Shown here: positions 1 to 7,228 of the stretch, one piece after another
Layout: every line of letters begins with the position of its first letter
Numbering within the stretch: position 1 is the stretch's first letter
DNA from: Bacteroidia bacterium
Lineage (GTDB): Bacteria; Bacteroidota; Bacteroidia; NS11-12g; UBA9320
Direction of reading: 5' to 3'
DNA length: 9,154 nt
Assembly: GCA_029253325.1 (NCBI GenBank)
Contig: JAQWZS010000029.1
Location: forward strand, 1-9,154
Notes under the pieces: model-generated
Database searches by the model: none
What the model was told of the DNA's origin: nothing
What the model saw: only the letters and a program-made list of their open reading frames with translations
Program-made: the position numbers and the translations under genes

Positions 1-1009
1 TGTTGGCACAATGGATATTGAAGGATTTATACCGACGTATTCGCCTTATGGTTGGCAACCATCGAATTCAGTAAGCAGTGATCCAGGTATAGCTTTTTTG
101 GGTTGTACGACTTCAATTCCCGTTGCAAACGCTAGTATTTGGCCAATAAACGTAAGTTCTGTTAAAATAGAATGGGATAATCCAAAATGTCTTAGTCAGA
201 TTATAATTGTTGGAAAAGAGGGGTCCCAACCAAGTTTTAACCCTAGTAATAGAAATTGTAATGGAATTAATGGTGATTGTATATCTAGTGATTTAAGTTC
301 AATTTCATCATTTGGTGATGGTTTATCAAATAGAAATTTACCTCAGGATGAGTACTGTGTTTATAAGGGAATAGGAGATAATGCGACAATAACAAACCTT
401 GTAAATAGTAAAAATTATTATTTTAAAATATATACTTATTTAAATCCTTGGTCTGATAATGCATTATCACCAGTATTAAATGTCAGTGCCTTACCAGTTG
501 ATTTCATTAGTTTTAAAGGGAAACTCAATAATGGAATTGTTCAGTTAAACTGGAAAACTGGATTTGAAATAAATAATGATTTTTTTGATGTACAGAATTC
601 CGAGGATGGTCTTAAATTTAATACTATCGGGGTTATTAATGGTAATGGAAATAGTTCTCAAGTTAATGAGTATTTTTTTGAGGATATAAATCCACGATTA
701 CCTAAATCGTATTATCGTTTGAAGCAAGTAGATTTTAATGGTTCAAGTACTTACTCGAAGGTTGTCTGTATTAATTTGGAAAAGGATGATTTTCTCATTC
801 AAGAACAGTTGGATTATGTGCAGATTAATTCACAATTATCAGACAACGTAGAGTTCGTTATCATTAATAGCTATGGCATTATAATAGATAGCGGGAAGTT
901 CAATAAATCAGTCCAAATAAAGAAGAATAAATTAATTTCGGGTATTTATTTTATTAAACTAAAGACTCCCTATCATGAAGAAATTTTAAAATTAGGGCTT
1001 AACAAATGA
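1..1009 (+). CDS. C-terminal part of a T9SS-exported, fibronectin-type-module protein (5' truncated)
   Basis: The reading frame is open from the left edge (codons GTT GGC ACA precede the ATG at 11), so that ATG is probably internal and this is the 3' end of a larger gene. Numbering from that Met, residues ~47-158 resemble the fibronectin-III-like module common in Bacteroidota secreted proteins: a VKIEWDNP strand, an IIIVGKEG strand, then CVYKGIGD and NLVNSKNYYFKIYTY. Residues ~161-255 form a second beta-rich module with the usual SYYRLKQVDFNG motif that precedes the sorting domain. Residues ~264-332 look like a T9SS type A C-terminal domain (GIYFIKL, ending EEILKLGLNK), although the usual PNP signature at its start is missing. 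Export through the outer membrane by T9SS is inferred from this tail. The catalytic or binding part, if any, lies upstream of the window. Function is unknown. Confidence 0.75.
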   Translation, partial: VGTMDIEGFIPTYSPYGWQPSNSVSSDPGIAFLGCTTSIPVANASIWPINVSSVKIEWDNPKCLSQIIIVGKEGSQPSFNPSNRNCNGINGDCISSDLSSISSFGDGLSNRNLPQDEYCVYKGIGDNATITNLVNSKNYYFKIYTYLNPWSDNALSPVLNVSALPVDFISFKGKLNNGIVQLNWKTGFEINNDFFDVQNSEDGLKFNTIGVINGNGNSSQVNEYFFEDINPRLPKSYYRLKQVDFNGSSTYSKVVCINLEKDDFLIQEQLDYVQINSQLSDNVEFVIINSYGIIIDSGKFNKSVQIKKNKLISGIYFIKLKTPYHEEILKLGLNK

Positions 1010-1014
1010 GGTTA

Positions 1015-1968
1015 TTATTTTAATATATTACAACCTTCAAGGTTATCTATACCCCAATTTTGTAGTTCTGTTTCCGACCATAAATCTGGGAAAAAGATAC
1101 GTTTTTGATATTTTGGTAACATATACTTTCGCCAATCCGAACCTCCAGTTGCTTCATCAACAGTACCGTCAGTATGAGTAAGATATTTACTAGCTGCATT
1201 ATAATGTGCCATGACCCATTTAACATTCAGTGTATGGTCATAATGTCTCATTGCATTTAATAGTTTTAAATCACTTTTCTTTTTGTCAGGTAATGATTTA
1301 TAACAAGTCCATAAATTCGTCGTATTGTAATCTTTCATAAATTGAATAAACTCATCACGATATTTTGCTTCGAAGTTGGATAGTAATGCATTCTTTTTTC
1401 CAGTTGAATGATCTTTACCTGCTGCTTGCCAATAAAGATGCTCAAAAGCGTGACTATATGGAGTCTCTCTATTTATGGTCGATCTAAAACGATTATCTAT
1501 TAAGTTGATTAGCTCGGTACTTGCAAACTCAATTTTACGATATTGTGCACTTTGAAATCCGCTAGCAGGAGTGAGGGTAGTTCTAAATTTTTGATATTGC
1601 TCAGGACTCATACCGTCACCCATTACAGAAAATGAAGAAGATAACATATCTACATATCGGCTTATTCTATATAGCTTTTCAGCAAAAAAATCAACAGTTA
1701 AATTATTATTTGTAGATACTTGTTCAATTTCCCACAACATCATCTTAAAAATAAGTTCATTTACTTGATGATACATTATGAACACCATCTCGTCAGGGTA
1801 TTGAGTCCTTTGTATTTGAAGGTTTAAAAGGGCATCTGTTTGGATGTAGTCCCAGTAGGTAATATGATTAGAATGCAATAAGCCATTGAGGTGTGTATCT
1901 AAATCCTGACCTGATGCACTAAATTTTTCTTCAAGTTGTTTTAGTAGATGTTTTCTTTCTTCGTTCAT
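1015..1968 (-). CDS. kynA: Tryptophan 2,3-dioxygenase (heme-dependent)
   Basis: This cytoplasmic heme enzyme inserts O2 into L-tryptophan to give N-formylkynurenine, the first step of the kynurenine pathway. Its 317 residues cover the family from end to end. The distal-pocket histidine is H67 in FIMYHQVNELIFKMMLWE. Y125 and R129 (YQKFR, followed by TPASGFQS and YRKIEF) match the residues that hold the substrate carboxylate. H255 in WVMAHYNAA fits the axial heme ligand, and T274 starts the TGGS loop that closes over the substrate. By my alignment from memory, the stretch between the heme ligand and TGGS is about five residues longer than in the Xanthomonas enzyme. The ATG start gives a normal N-terminus. 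It is the last gene of the minus-strand block, 21 nt after arsC, and converges on the upstream secreted-protein gene. No other kynurenine-pathway gene is in the window, so whether it serves NAD synthesis or tryptophan breakdown cannot be told. Confidence 0.97.
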   Translation of the reverse strand: MNEERKHLLKQLEEKFSASGQDLDTHLNGLLHSNHITYWDYIQTDALLNLQIQRTQYPDEMVFIMYHQVNELIFKMMLWEIEQVSTNNNLTVDFFAEKLYRISRYVDMLSSSFSVMGDGMSPEQYQKFRTTLTPASGFQSAQYRKIEFASTELINLIDNRFRSTINRETPYSHAFEHLYWQAAGKDHSTGKKNALLSNFEAKYRDEFIQFMKDYNTTNLWTCYKSLPDKKKSDLKLLNAMRHYDHTLNVKWVMAHYNAASKYLTHTDGTVDEATGGSDWRKYMLPKYQKRIFFPDLWSETELQNWGIDNLEGCNILK

Positions 1969-1989
1969 TTAGAGCAAAGAAAAGGAATC

Positions 1990-2403
1990 TTAATTGAATA
2001 TGTCAATGTTTTGACTGAACTCTTTAATTTGATCTCGTGTGTTTCTAAATGCTTTGATTAGTTCATTTGCACTACCATTTTGTTTACTTGGATCAGAAAA
2101 GTTGTAATGAATTTTTGTTTGGTTACCAGGAAGTATAGGGCAAACTTCATTAGCGTGATCACACACTGTTATTATTATGTCAAATGAAACATTTCCTAAT
2201 TCTTCTATTGTGTTTGAGGAATGATTTGATATATCAACTGAATCTTCCATAAGTACTCCCACAGCAAAGGGATTTAAACCATGTTTTTCAATACCAGCAC
2301 TATATATATTGAAATCTTTACCATGATATAGTCTTAAGTAGGCTTCAGCCATTTGACTTCTACAACTGTTGCCAGTACATAATACGAGTAGGTTTTTTTT
2401 CAT
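1990..2403 (-). CDS. arsC: Arsenate reductase, thioredoxin-coupled (low-molecular-weight phosphatase fold)
   Basis: Reduces arsenate to arsenite in the cytoplasm through a cysteine relay that is reset by thioredoxin. The 137-residue protein has the phosphatase loop CTGNSCRS (C9 nucleophile, C14, R15), the YSAGIEKHG segment, and the relay cysteines C81 and C88 in the TVCDHANEVCP stretch. D104 in FSDPSK is the usual general acid. All these positions sit within one residue of those known for Staphylococcus aureus ArsC (C10, C82, C89), and both relay cysteines are present. This favours a true arsenate reductase over a protein-tyrosine phosphatase of the same fold, which would lack C81/C88. It starts at an ATG 6 nt after the aquaporin stop and is followed after 21 nt by tryptophan dioxygenase, so co-transcription is very likely. 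No ArsR-type regulator is present in the window. Confidence 0.93.
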   Translation of the reverse strand: MKKNLLVLCTGNSCRSQMAEAYLRLYHGKDFNIYSAGIEKHGLNPFAVGVLMEDSVDISNHSSNTIEELGNVSFDIIITVCDHANEVCPILPGNQTKIHYNFSDPSKQNGSANELIKAFRNTRDQIKEFSQNIDIFN

Positions 2404-2409
2404 ATTTGA

Positions 2410-3051
2410 TTATTTAATTTTATTCCAAATATTGTAAGAAATAATCATTCCTAAAATTGGTGCTACCAAATATATCCAATAATGTTCCCAATGGCCAGAA
2501 ACAAGAGCCGGACCAATACTTCGAGCGGGGTTCATACTAACAGAGGTCAAAAGGCCAACTATATAAGTATTAAATGCAACTTGAAAACCTATAACATATG
2601 GAGCTAGTCTGGTGTATTTGTTATTAGAATCAGCTATCCAGAAGATGACCATCATTAGTATAATGCTAAGTATTAATTCAAATGAAAAAGCTAAAGGGAC
2701 ACTAACGGAAGGTAAAGTAGTACCAATGAATTCGCTTGGATATATTAAATTAAAAAGATAAGCACCAATAATGGCACCAAAACATTGAGATGTAATATAA
2801 AAAATGAGTTCGGTCAAGGTTAACGATTTGTTATAATAAAAAGCGATGGATACTGCAGGATTTATATGTGCACCAGAGGTATTTCCAAACATTAATATGA
2901 CAAGTGTGACAGCTAATCCAAAAACAACTGTAATCAACCACAGAGAGGCTTGGAAATTTTCAGATAAGTTAACATTACTATATTCAATGCTCCAAACTCC
3001 CATAAAAACAAGTATAAAAGTGCCAGCAAATTCAGCTAAGTATTTTTTCAT
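2410..3051 (-). CDS. Aquaporin / MIP-family channel, possible arsenite channel (AqpS-like context)
   Basis: A 213-residue inner-membrane channel of the major intrinsic protein family. Six hydrophobic helices fall at ~4-24, 33-54, 78-102, 117-140, 148-170 and 189-209, with the two half-helix motifs NPA at 64-66 and NPAR at 174-177. The N-terminus KKYLAEFAGTFILVF is typical of the family and supports the ATG start. Aligned by eye to E. coli AqpZ (F43, H174, T183, R189), the selectivity filter is F44, T162, V171, R177. The histidine typical of water-specific channels is therefore replaced by threonine. Being 6 nt upstream of arsC suggests that it releases arsenite formed by ArsC, as in the Sinorhizobium aqpS-arsC operon; this is inference from context. 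A plain water or small-solute channel is the alternative. It may have its own promoter in the 57-nt gap upstream. Confidence 0.93.
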   Translation of the reverse strand: MKKYLAEFAGTFILVFMGVWSIEYSNVNLSENFQASLWLITVVFGLAVTLVILMFGNTSGAHINPAVSIAFYYNKSLTLTELIFYITSQCFGAIIGAYLFNLIYPSEFIGTTLPSVSVPLAFSFELILSIILMMVIFWIADSNNKYTRLAPYVIGFQVAFNTYIVGLLTSVSMNPARSIGPALVSGHWEHYWIYLVAPILGMIISYNIWNKIK

Positions 3052-3108
3052 TTGATGATTACAAAGTAAAATAGTTTACTACTAAAATATTGTTAATTGA
3101 ATTACTAA
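3052..3108 (-). promoter_or_regulatory. Gap before the aquaporin-arsC-TDO genes, with a 16-nt inverted repeat
   Basis: This 57-nt, very AT-rich gap separates the protease stop from the aquaporin start. It is the largest non-coding gap in the minus-strand block and so the best place for a separate promoter or operator. At 3065-3080 there is a perfect inverted repeat with arms AGTAAA and TTTACT around a 4-nt centre (ATAG), 14-29 nt upstream of the aquaporin ATG. It could be an operator for a small dimeric regulator, or a weak hairpin after the protease. On the minus strand, 3069-3062 reads TTACTTTG, one base off the Bacteroidota -7 element TAnnTTTG, but it lies very close to the ATG and no TTG -33 element is seen. 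No regulator gene is nearby to support operator function. Confidence 0.3.
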
Positions 3109-4617
3109 TTATTTGAGAATTATTTTTTTTGATGAATGCCTTTTACCATTAATAACTTTTAAGGTATATAGACCCTTAGAAAATTCTGTTATATCAATAA
3201 AATTTATCCAGTTGTGTATGGTTCCAGATTTAACTACCATACCAAGATGATTAGTTAAATAATATTTTGATTCAGGTTCTGATTGAATTTTGAGAATATC
3301 GTTAACCGGATTAGGACTAACTGAAAGCCTTAAGAAATTTATTTTACTAATTCCAACAGAAGGTATATTATTTAGAATACTATCCGCCTTCAAAACATCT
3401 GGTATTCCGTAACCATACTCAAAATCTGGATTATTGTACTTGTGACAACTTTTTAAAATAGCATCAAAAATTTGTTGATTTGATTTGTCAGTATGTTTAG
3501 ACATCAAACAGGCTACCATTCCCGCAATTATTGGACCTGAAAATGAAGTGCCACTTCCAGTTCTTAAGATGCCTTTAGCATTTGGAATTGTATTGTTACG
3601 TCCCATTGCACATAGTTCTGGTTTTACTCTACCATCAGAGGAGGGACCTCTACTAGAAAAAGAAGTTATCTGGCGAAAACTATCAACTGCACCAACACAC
3701 AATACATCTTTGGCATCACAAGGAGCAGTTATATGATACCAAGGCATGTTACCAGAATTGCCAGCACTATTGGTTATAAATATTCCACGCTCGGCAGCTA
3801 ATTGAGCAGCGATTGTTATAATGGTACTTTTACCATCCATATCTTCATAGCTATAATCACCTTGGAGCGTATCAAAAAGAGAATAACCTAAACTTGAGTG
3901 TATAATGTCAACTCCTATGGAATCTGCCCATTCAAGAGCATTAACCCAATTTAATTCTTCAAGATGCGTTTCACTAGCAGTGTTTTCAGTTCGAGCTAAA
4001 ACAAAATTGGCTTTAGGTGCTGCACCCATCATACTATCTGGGTAATTTATTCCGGCTAAAGCAAGTACTTGCATGCCATGTGTACTTTGGTTAAAATTCA
4101 TGTCACTATCATTCACAAAGTCTCTTGTGGCTATAATTTGATTATTTGACCATAGTGAATCAAAAATAGGTAAACTATCAACTTTCCAAAATCCACCATC
4201 AAATAATGCTAAGTTGACATTTTTTCCAGTATTTCCAAGTTCATGATATTTGTCTAAGTTGATCATATTTAATTGCCAGTCACTGTAGCCATAACTATAA
4301 TCTTCATCTATAGAATAGTTTTGATAGGTGTACTTATTCATAGAAGATACGTGAGAAACAAAAGGGTATAATTTTACTTGTTCGCTGTAGGTTTTTGAAA
4401 CACACACAGCATTCAACCACTTACTCTTACCAATAATGATTATTCCATCATTTTTTAGTTTATTAATATAATTTTCACATACATTAGCTTTAAAATAATC
4501 TTTAGTTTTAGAGCACTTATTATTAAAAAAGACCCAGCTATTTTGTGCATTTATAGTAAAGAAACCCAAGCATATTATTCCAAGAATATTAACTCTCAAG
4601 TATTTGTTTGATTTCAT
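3109..4617 (-). CDS. Secreted subtilisin-like serine protease (S8) with T9SS sorting domain
   Basis: A 502-residue exported protease. Residues 1-24 are a signal peptide (basic KSNKYLR, hydrophobic core, likely cut after INA before Q25). Residues ~26-95 form a short propeptide-like region ending in SKWLNAVCV and YPFVSHVSSM. The S8 catalytic domain is complete: D140 (ALFDGGFW), H180 (STHGMQV), oxyanion N287 (SAGNSGN) and nucleophile S358 (GTSFSGP). Residues ~428-502 are a T9SS type A C-terminal domain, opening with SVSPNPVNDILKIQ and closing with GLYTLKV and KKIILK. The protein should pass the inner membrane by Sec and the outer membrane by T9SS, then act at the surface or outside. The natural substrate is unknown. 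The start ATG lies inside the end of mutS (29-nt overlap). No later Met exists before residue 93, and the signal peptide needs this N-terminus, so the overlap looks real. Confidence 0.95.
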   Translation of the reverse strand: MKSNKYLRVNILGIICLGFFTINAQNSWVFFNNKCSKTKDYFKANVCENYINKLKNDGIIIIGKSKWLNAVCVSKTYSEQVKLYPFVSHVSSMNKYTYQNYSIDEDYSYGYSDWQLNMINLDKYHELGNTGKNVNLALFDGGFWKVDSLPIFDSLWSNNQIIATRDFVNDSDMNFNQSTHGMQVLALAGINYPDSMMGAAPKANFVLARTENTASETHLEELNWVNALEWADSIGVDIIHSSLGYSLFDTLQGDYSYEDMDGKSTIITIAAQLAAERGIFITNSAGNSGNMPWYHITAPCDAKDVLCVGAVDSFRQITSFSSRGPSSDGRVKPELCAMGRNNTIPNAKGILRTGSGTSFSGPIIAGMVACLMSKHTDKSNQQIFDAILKSCHKYNNPDFEYGYGIPDVLKADSILNNIPSVGISKINFLRLSVSPNPVNDILKIQSEPESKYYLTNHLGMVVKSGTIHNWINFIDITEFSKGLYTLKVINGKRHSSKKIILK

Positions 4618-7195
4618 TTAATTTCATTAGTGATTCAATAGGTGTAAGTGTATTAACGTCAATTATATTTAATAATTCAATTATCTCTGTCGTTTTAGGG
4701 TCATTAATTTCAAATAAGTTCATTTGAATATTATTAGTTAATTTTTTAACAGAGCTTTTAGTGTTAATACTAACACGGTCAGATTCTAATTGTTTCAAAA
4801 TATGGCTAGCTCTTTTTACAACAGGTTTAGGAACACCAGCCATACGTGCAACGTGAATTCCAAAACTATTTTCACTTCCGCCTTTTTTTATTTTTCTAAG
4901 GAATATTACTTTATTTTTTTTCTCTTCAGTACTAATATGATAATTGACTATGCCATTATTCATCTCTTCCAGTTGATTTAATTCATGATAGTGTGTTGCA
5001 AATAGTGTTTTAGGTTTTTGTTGGCTAGTATTTAGAAATTCAGCTATGCTCCAAGCCAAGCTAACACCATCATATGTGCTTGTTCCTCTTCCAATTTCGT
5101 CAAGGATAACTAAACTCCGATTAGATAAGTTATTAAGAATCGAAGCTGTTTCAACCATTTCAACCATAAACGTAGACTCACCTTGCGATATATTGTCTGA
5201 AGCTCCAACGCGTGTGTATACCTTATCTACTAGACCTATTTCTGCATGCTTAGCTGGAACATAAGATCCTATTTGAGATAATATTACTATTAAGGCTGTT
5301 TGTCTCAGTAGTGCTGATTTACCACTCATATTTGGGCCTGTAAGAATGATAATTTGTTGATCATCATGATTTAGATAGATATCATTTGGGATGTATTCTT
5401 CTCCCAATGGAAGTTGCTTTTCTATTACAGGATGTCTTCCATCTTTTATTGCTACATGAAAATCATTAGTTATTGTTGGCTTGGAATAATTATTAGTTTT
5501 TGCAAGAAGAGCAAGACTATTAAGGCAATCTATTTCTGCTATTAGTCTTGCATCTTTCTGAATTGCCGTCACATAAACGATTAAACGATTAATAAATTCA
5601 ATATAGATTTTTGATTCTATCTCACTTATTTTACTTTCAGCTAATAAAATTTTTTCTTCAAATTCTTTAAGTTCAGGAGTTATATATCGCTCGGCATTAA
5701 CCAATGTTTGTTTTCTAATCCAATGTTCAGGGACTTTATCTTTGTGTGTATTGGTAACCTCTAGATAATAACCAAAAACATTATTAAATGCCAACTTTAG
5801 ACTAGAGATTCCAGTTAGCTCACTTTCTCTATTTTTAATACCAACTAGGTGATCTTTACTATTTCTAGATATGGATAAGTATTCATCAAGTTCGTTATTA
5901 ATTCCTGGGTTGAAAATACCACCTTTACTAGCAATCGCTGGTGCTTCTATAGATATGTGAGAATCGATAAGTTTTATGATATCATTATTTGTATTGAAAT
6001 TATTTGAATATTGATTAATGGATTGGTGATAATTTGATTGACATTCGTCCTTAATTAATTGAATGGACTTTAATGCTGAGGATAACTGAAGTAATTCTCT
6101 AGGATTAATTCTTTTTAGTGCTACTTTACTAATGATTCTTTCTAAATCACCTATTTTAGAAATTTCTCCGTTCAGAAATGAATGGAATTTGTCATTAGAT
6201 AAAATAAATTCAACAGCTTCTTGTCGGTGAATTATTTGATTCAAATCAAGAAGTGGAAATAACAACCAATTTTTCATCAATCGACTACCCATTGGACTTA
6301 TTGTGTTGTCAATAATATCCAAAAGAGAGATTCCATTAGTGTGATTACTCTGAATAATTTCTAGGTTTTTAAGCGTGAATGAATCTATCCAAACATGTTC
6401 TTGTTCATCAATCCTTTTTATACTATTAATGTGCTCTAAATCAACATGATGACTTTGATTTAGATAGTGAATAATTGCACCAGCAGCAATGATAGACTCA
6501 TTCATATGACTGATACCAAATCCTTTTAAAGTTTCTGTCTTAAAATGTTTAAATAGTTGTTCTTTAGAATATTCTTCTTCAAAAAACCAAGGATCAATAG
6601 GATAGGTGTAAAAATCATCTCCAAATAAGGCAGTAAATTTCTTTCGATAATTTTTACTAATTATTGTTTCGGTAGGTTTTATTGATTTAATTAATTTCTC
6701 AATATAAGTTTGATTTCCTTGTGCAACTAGGAATTCACCAGTACTTAGATCTGTAAGAGCAACTCCAATACTATTTTTCATCTCATAAACTGATGCTAAG
6801 TAGTTATTACTTCTACTATCTAGGGTTTTGTCGTTAGCTGAAACCCCAGGAGTTATCAGTTCTTTTACTCCTCGTTTAACAATTCCTTTAGCGTTTTTTG
6901 GATCTTCAAGCTGTTCACATACAGCTACACGTTGACCTGCACGAACTAATTTTGGTAGGTAACTATCTAGAGAATGGTAGGGAAAACCTGCGAGTTCAAC
7001 CTTACCAGCAGCTCCATTTTTTCGATGAGTTTGTACAATATCTAAGATTTTTGATGCTATTACAGCATCCTCACCAAACAATTCATAAAAATCACCAACT
7101 CTAAATAATAATAGCGTACCAGGATATGAAGCTTTTATTTCTCGAAATTGCTTCATTAGAGGAGTTTCTTTTTGGTGTTTTATCTTCGTACTCAA
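4589..7195 (-). CDS. mutS: DNA mismatch repair protein MutS
   Basis: Recognises base mismatches and small loops in DNA and, with MutL, starts mismatch repair. The 868-residue protein has all MutS1 parts in order. The mismatch-binding domain carries F36-Y37-E38 in GDFYELF. A connector covers ~130-260, and the core, lever and clamp cover ~275-570. The ATPase domain has Walker A GPNMSGKS (620-627), Walker B LVILDE (695-700) followed by IGRGTSTYDG, and the H735 switch in FATHYHEL. Near the end, QMNLF (824-828) fits the QxxLF sliding-clamp binding motif. The first codon is TTG (7195), directly after an in-frame stop. The alternative is ATG at codon 14 (7156), but the preceding ETPL is normally conserved ahead of this Met, which favours the TTG start. 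The 3' end overlaps the protease gene by 29 nt. The divergent methyltransferase gene starts 15 nt away. Confidence 0.98.
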   Translation of the reverse strand: MSTKIKHQKETPLMKQFREIKASYPGTLLLFRVGDFYELFGEDAVIASKILDIVQTHRKNGAAGKVELAGFPYHSLDSYLPKLVRAGQRVAVCEQLEDPKNAKGIVKRGVKELITPGVSANDKTLDSRSNNYLASVYEMKNSIGVALTDLSTGEFLVAQGNQTYIEKLIKSIKPTETIISKNYRKKFTALFGDDFYTYPIDPWFFEEEYSKEQLFKHFKTETLKGFGISHMNESIIAAGAIIHYLNQSHHVDLEHINSIKRIDEQEHVWIDSFTLKNLEIIQSNHTNGISLLDIIDNTISPMGSRLMKNWLLFPLLDLNQIIHRQEAVEFILSNDKFHSFLNGEISKIGDLERIISKVALKRINPRELLQLSSALKSIQLIKDECQSNYHQSINQYSNNFNTNNDIIKLIDSHISIEAPAIASKGGIFNPGINNELDEYLSISRNSKDHLVGIKNRESELTGISSLKLAFNNVFGYYLEVTNTHKDKVPEHWIRKQTLVNAERYITPELKEFEEKILLAESKISEIESKIYIEFINRLIVYVTAIQKDARLIAEIDCLNSLALLAKTNNYSKPTITNDFHVAIKDGRHPVIEKQLPLGEEYIPNDIYLNHDDQQIIILTGPNMSGKSALLRQTALIVILSQIGSYVPAKHAEIGLVDKVYTRVGASDNISQGESTFMVEMVETASILNNLSNRSLVILDEIGRGTSTYDGVSLAWSIAEFLNTSQQKPKTLFATHYHELNQLEEMNNGIVNYHISTEEKKNKVIFLRKIKKGGSENSFGIHVARMAGVPKPVVKRASHILKQLESDRVSINTKSSVKKLTNNIQMNLFEINDPKTTEIIELLNIIDVNTLTPIESLMKLNEIKQILES

Positions 7196-7228
7196 TTAGT
7201 TTAAATTATTTTGACTCGCAAGTTAAAA
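7178..7228. repeat. Imperfect inverted repeat spanning the two divergent TTG starts
   Basis: Read outward from the 15-nt gap (7196-7210), both strands begin with a similar 18-nt stretch. The plus strand at 7211 is TTGACTCGCAAGTTAAAA and the minus strand at 7195 is TTGAGTACGAAGATAAAA. They agree at 13 of 18 positions. They encode similar starts, MTRKLK and MSTKIK. The symmetry may reflect shared constraint on start regions (lysine-rich, AT-rich) or a regulatory site covering both starts. No consensus promoter fits in 15 nt, so promoters for the two genes must lie within each other's coding sequence, or mutS starts at 7156. Confidence 0.4.

Noticed and set aside
1032..1044. Short hairpin AACCTTCAAGGTT near the convergent gene ends, considered as a terminator
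   Set aside because: The stem is only four to six pairs, lies inside the TDO coding sequence and lacks a clear T-run on either strand. The adjacent TAATATATTA palindrome (1021-1030) is also unremarkable in such AT-rich DNA.
1990..2403. ArsC read as a protein-tyrosine phosphatase
   Set aside because: The phosphatase loop is shared, but the CTGNSCRS form plus relay cysteines C81 and C88 are the arsenate reductase pattern.
2846..3055. Plus-strand ORF of 69 codons opposite the aquaporin gene
   Set aside because: It lies wholly antisense to a well-supported membrane channel gene and has no recognisable motif.
3062..3069. Minus-strand TTACTTTG as a promoter -7 element for the aquaporin gene
   Set aside because: It misses the TAnnTTTG consensus at one base, has no TTG -33 partner at suitable spacing, and would leave a leader of only a few bases.
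3485..3736. Plus-strand ORF of 83 codons opposite the protease catalytic domain
   Set aside because: It is the antisense shadow of the conserved S8 region around the catalytic serine. It has no family signature.
4790..7104. Three plus-strand ORFs of 63-72 codons opposite mutS (at 4790, 5046 and 6898)
   Set aside because: They mirror conserved MutS coding sequence, including the ATPase domain, and none resembles a known protein.
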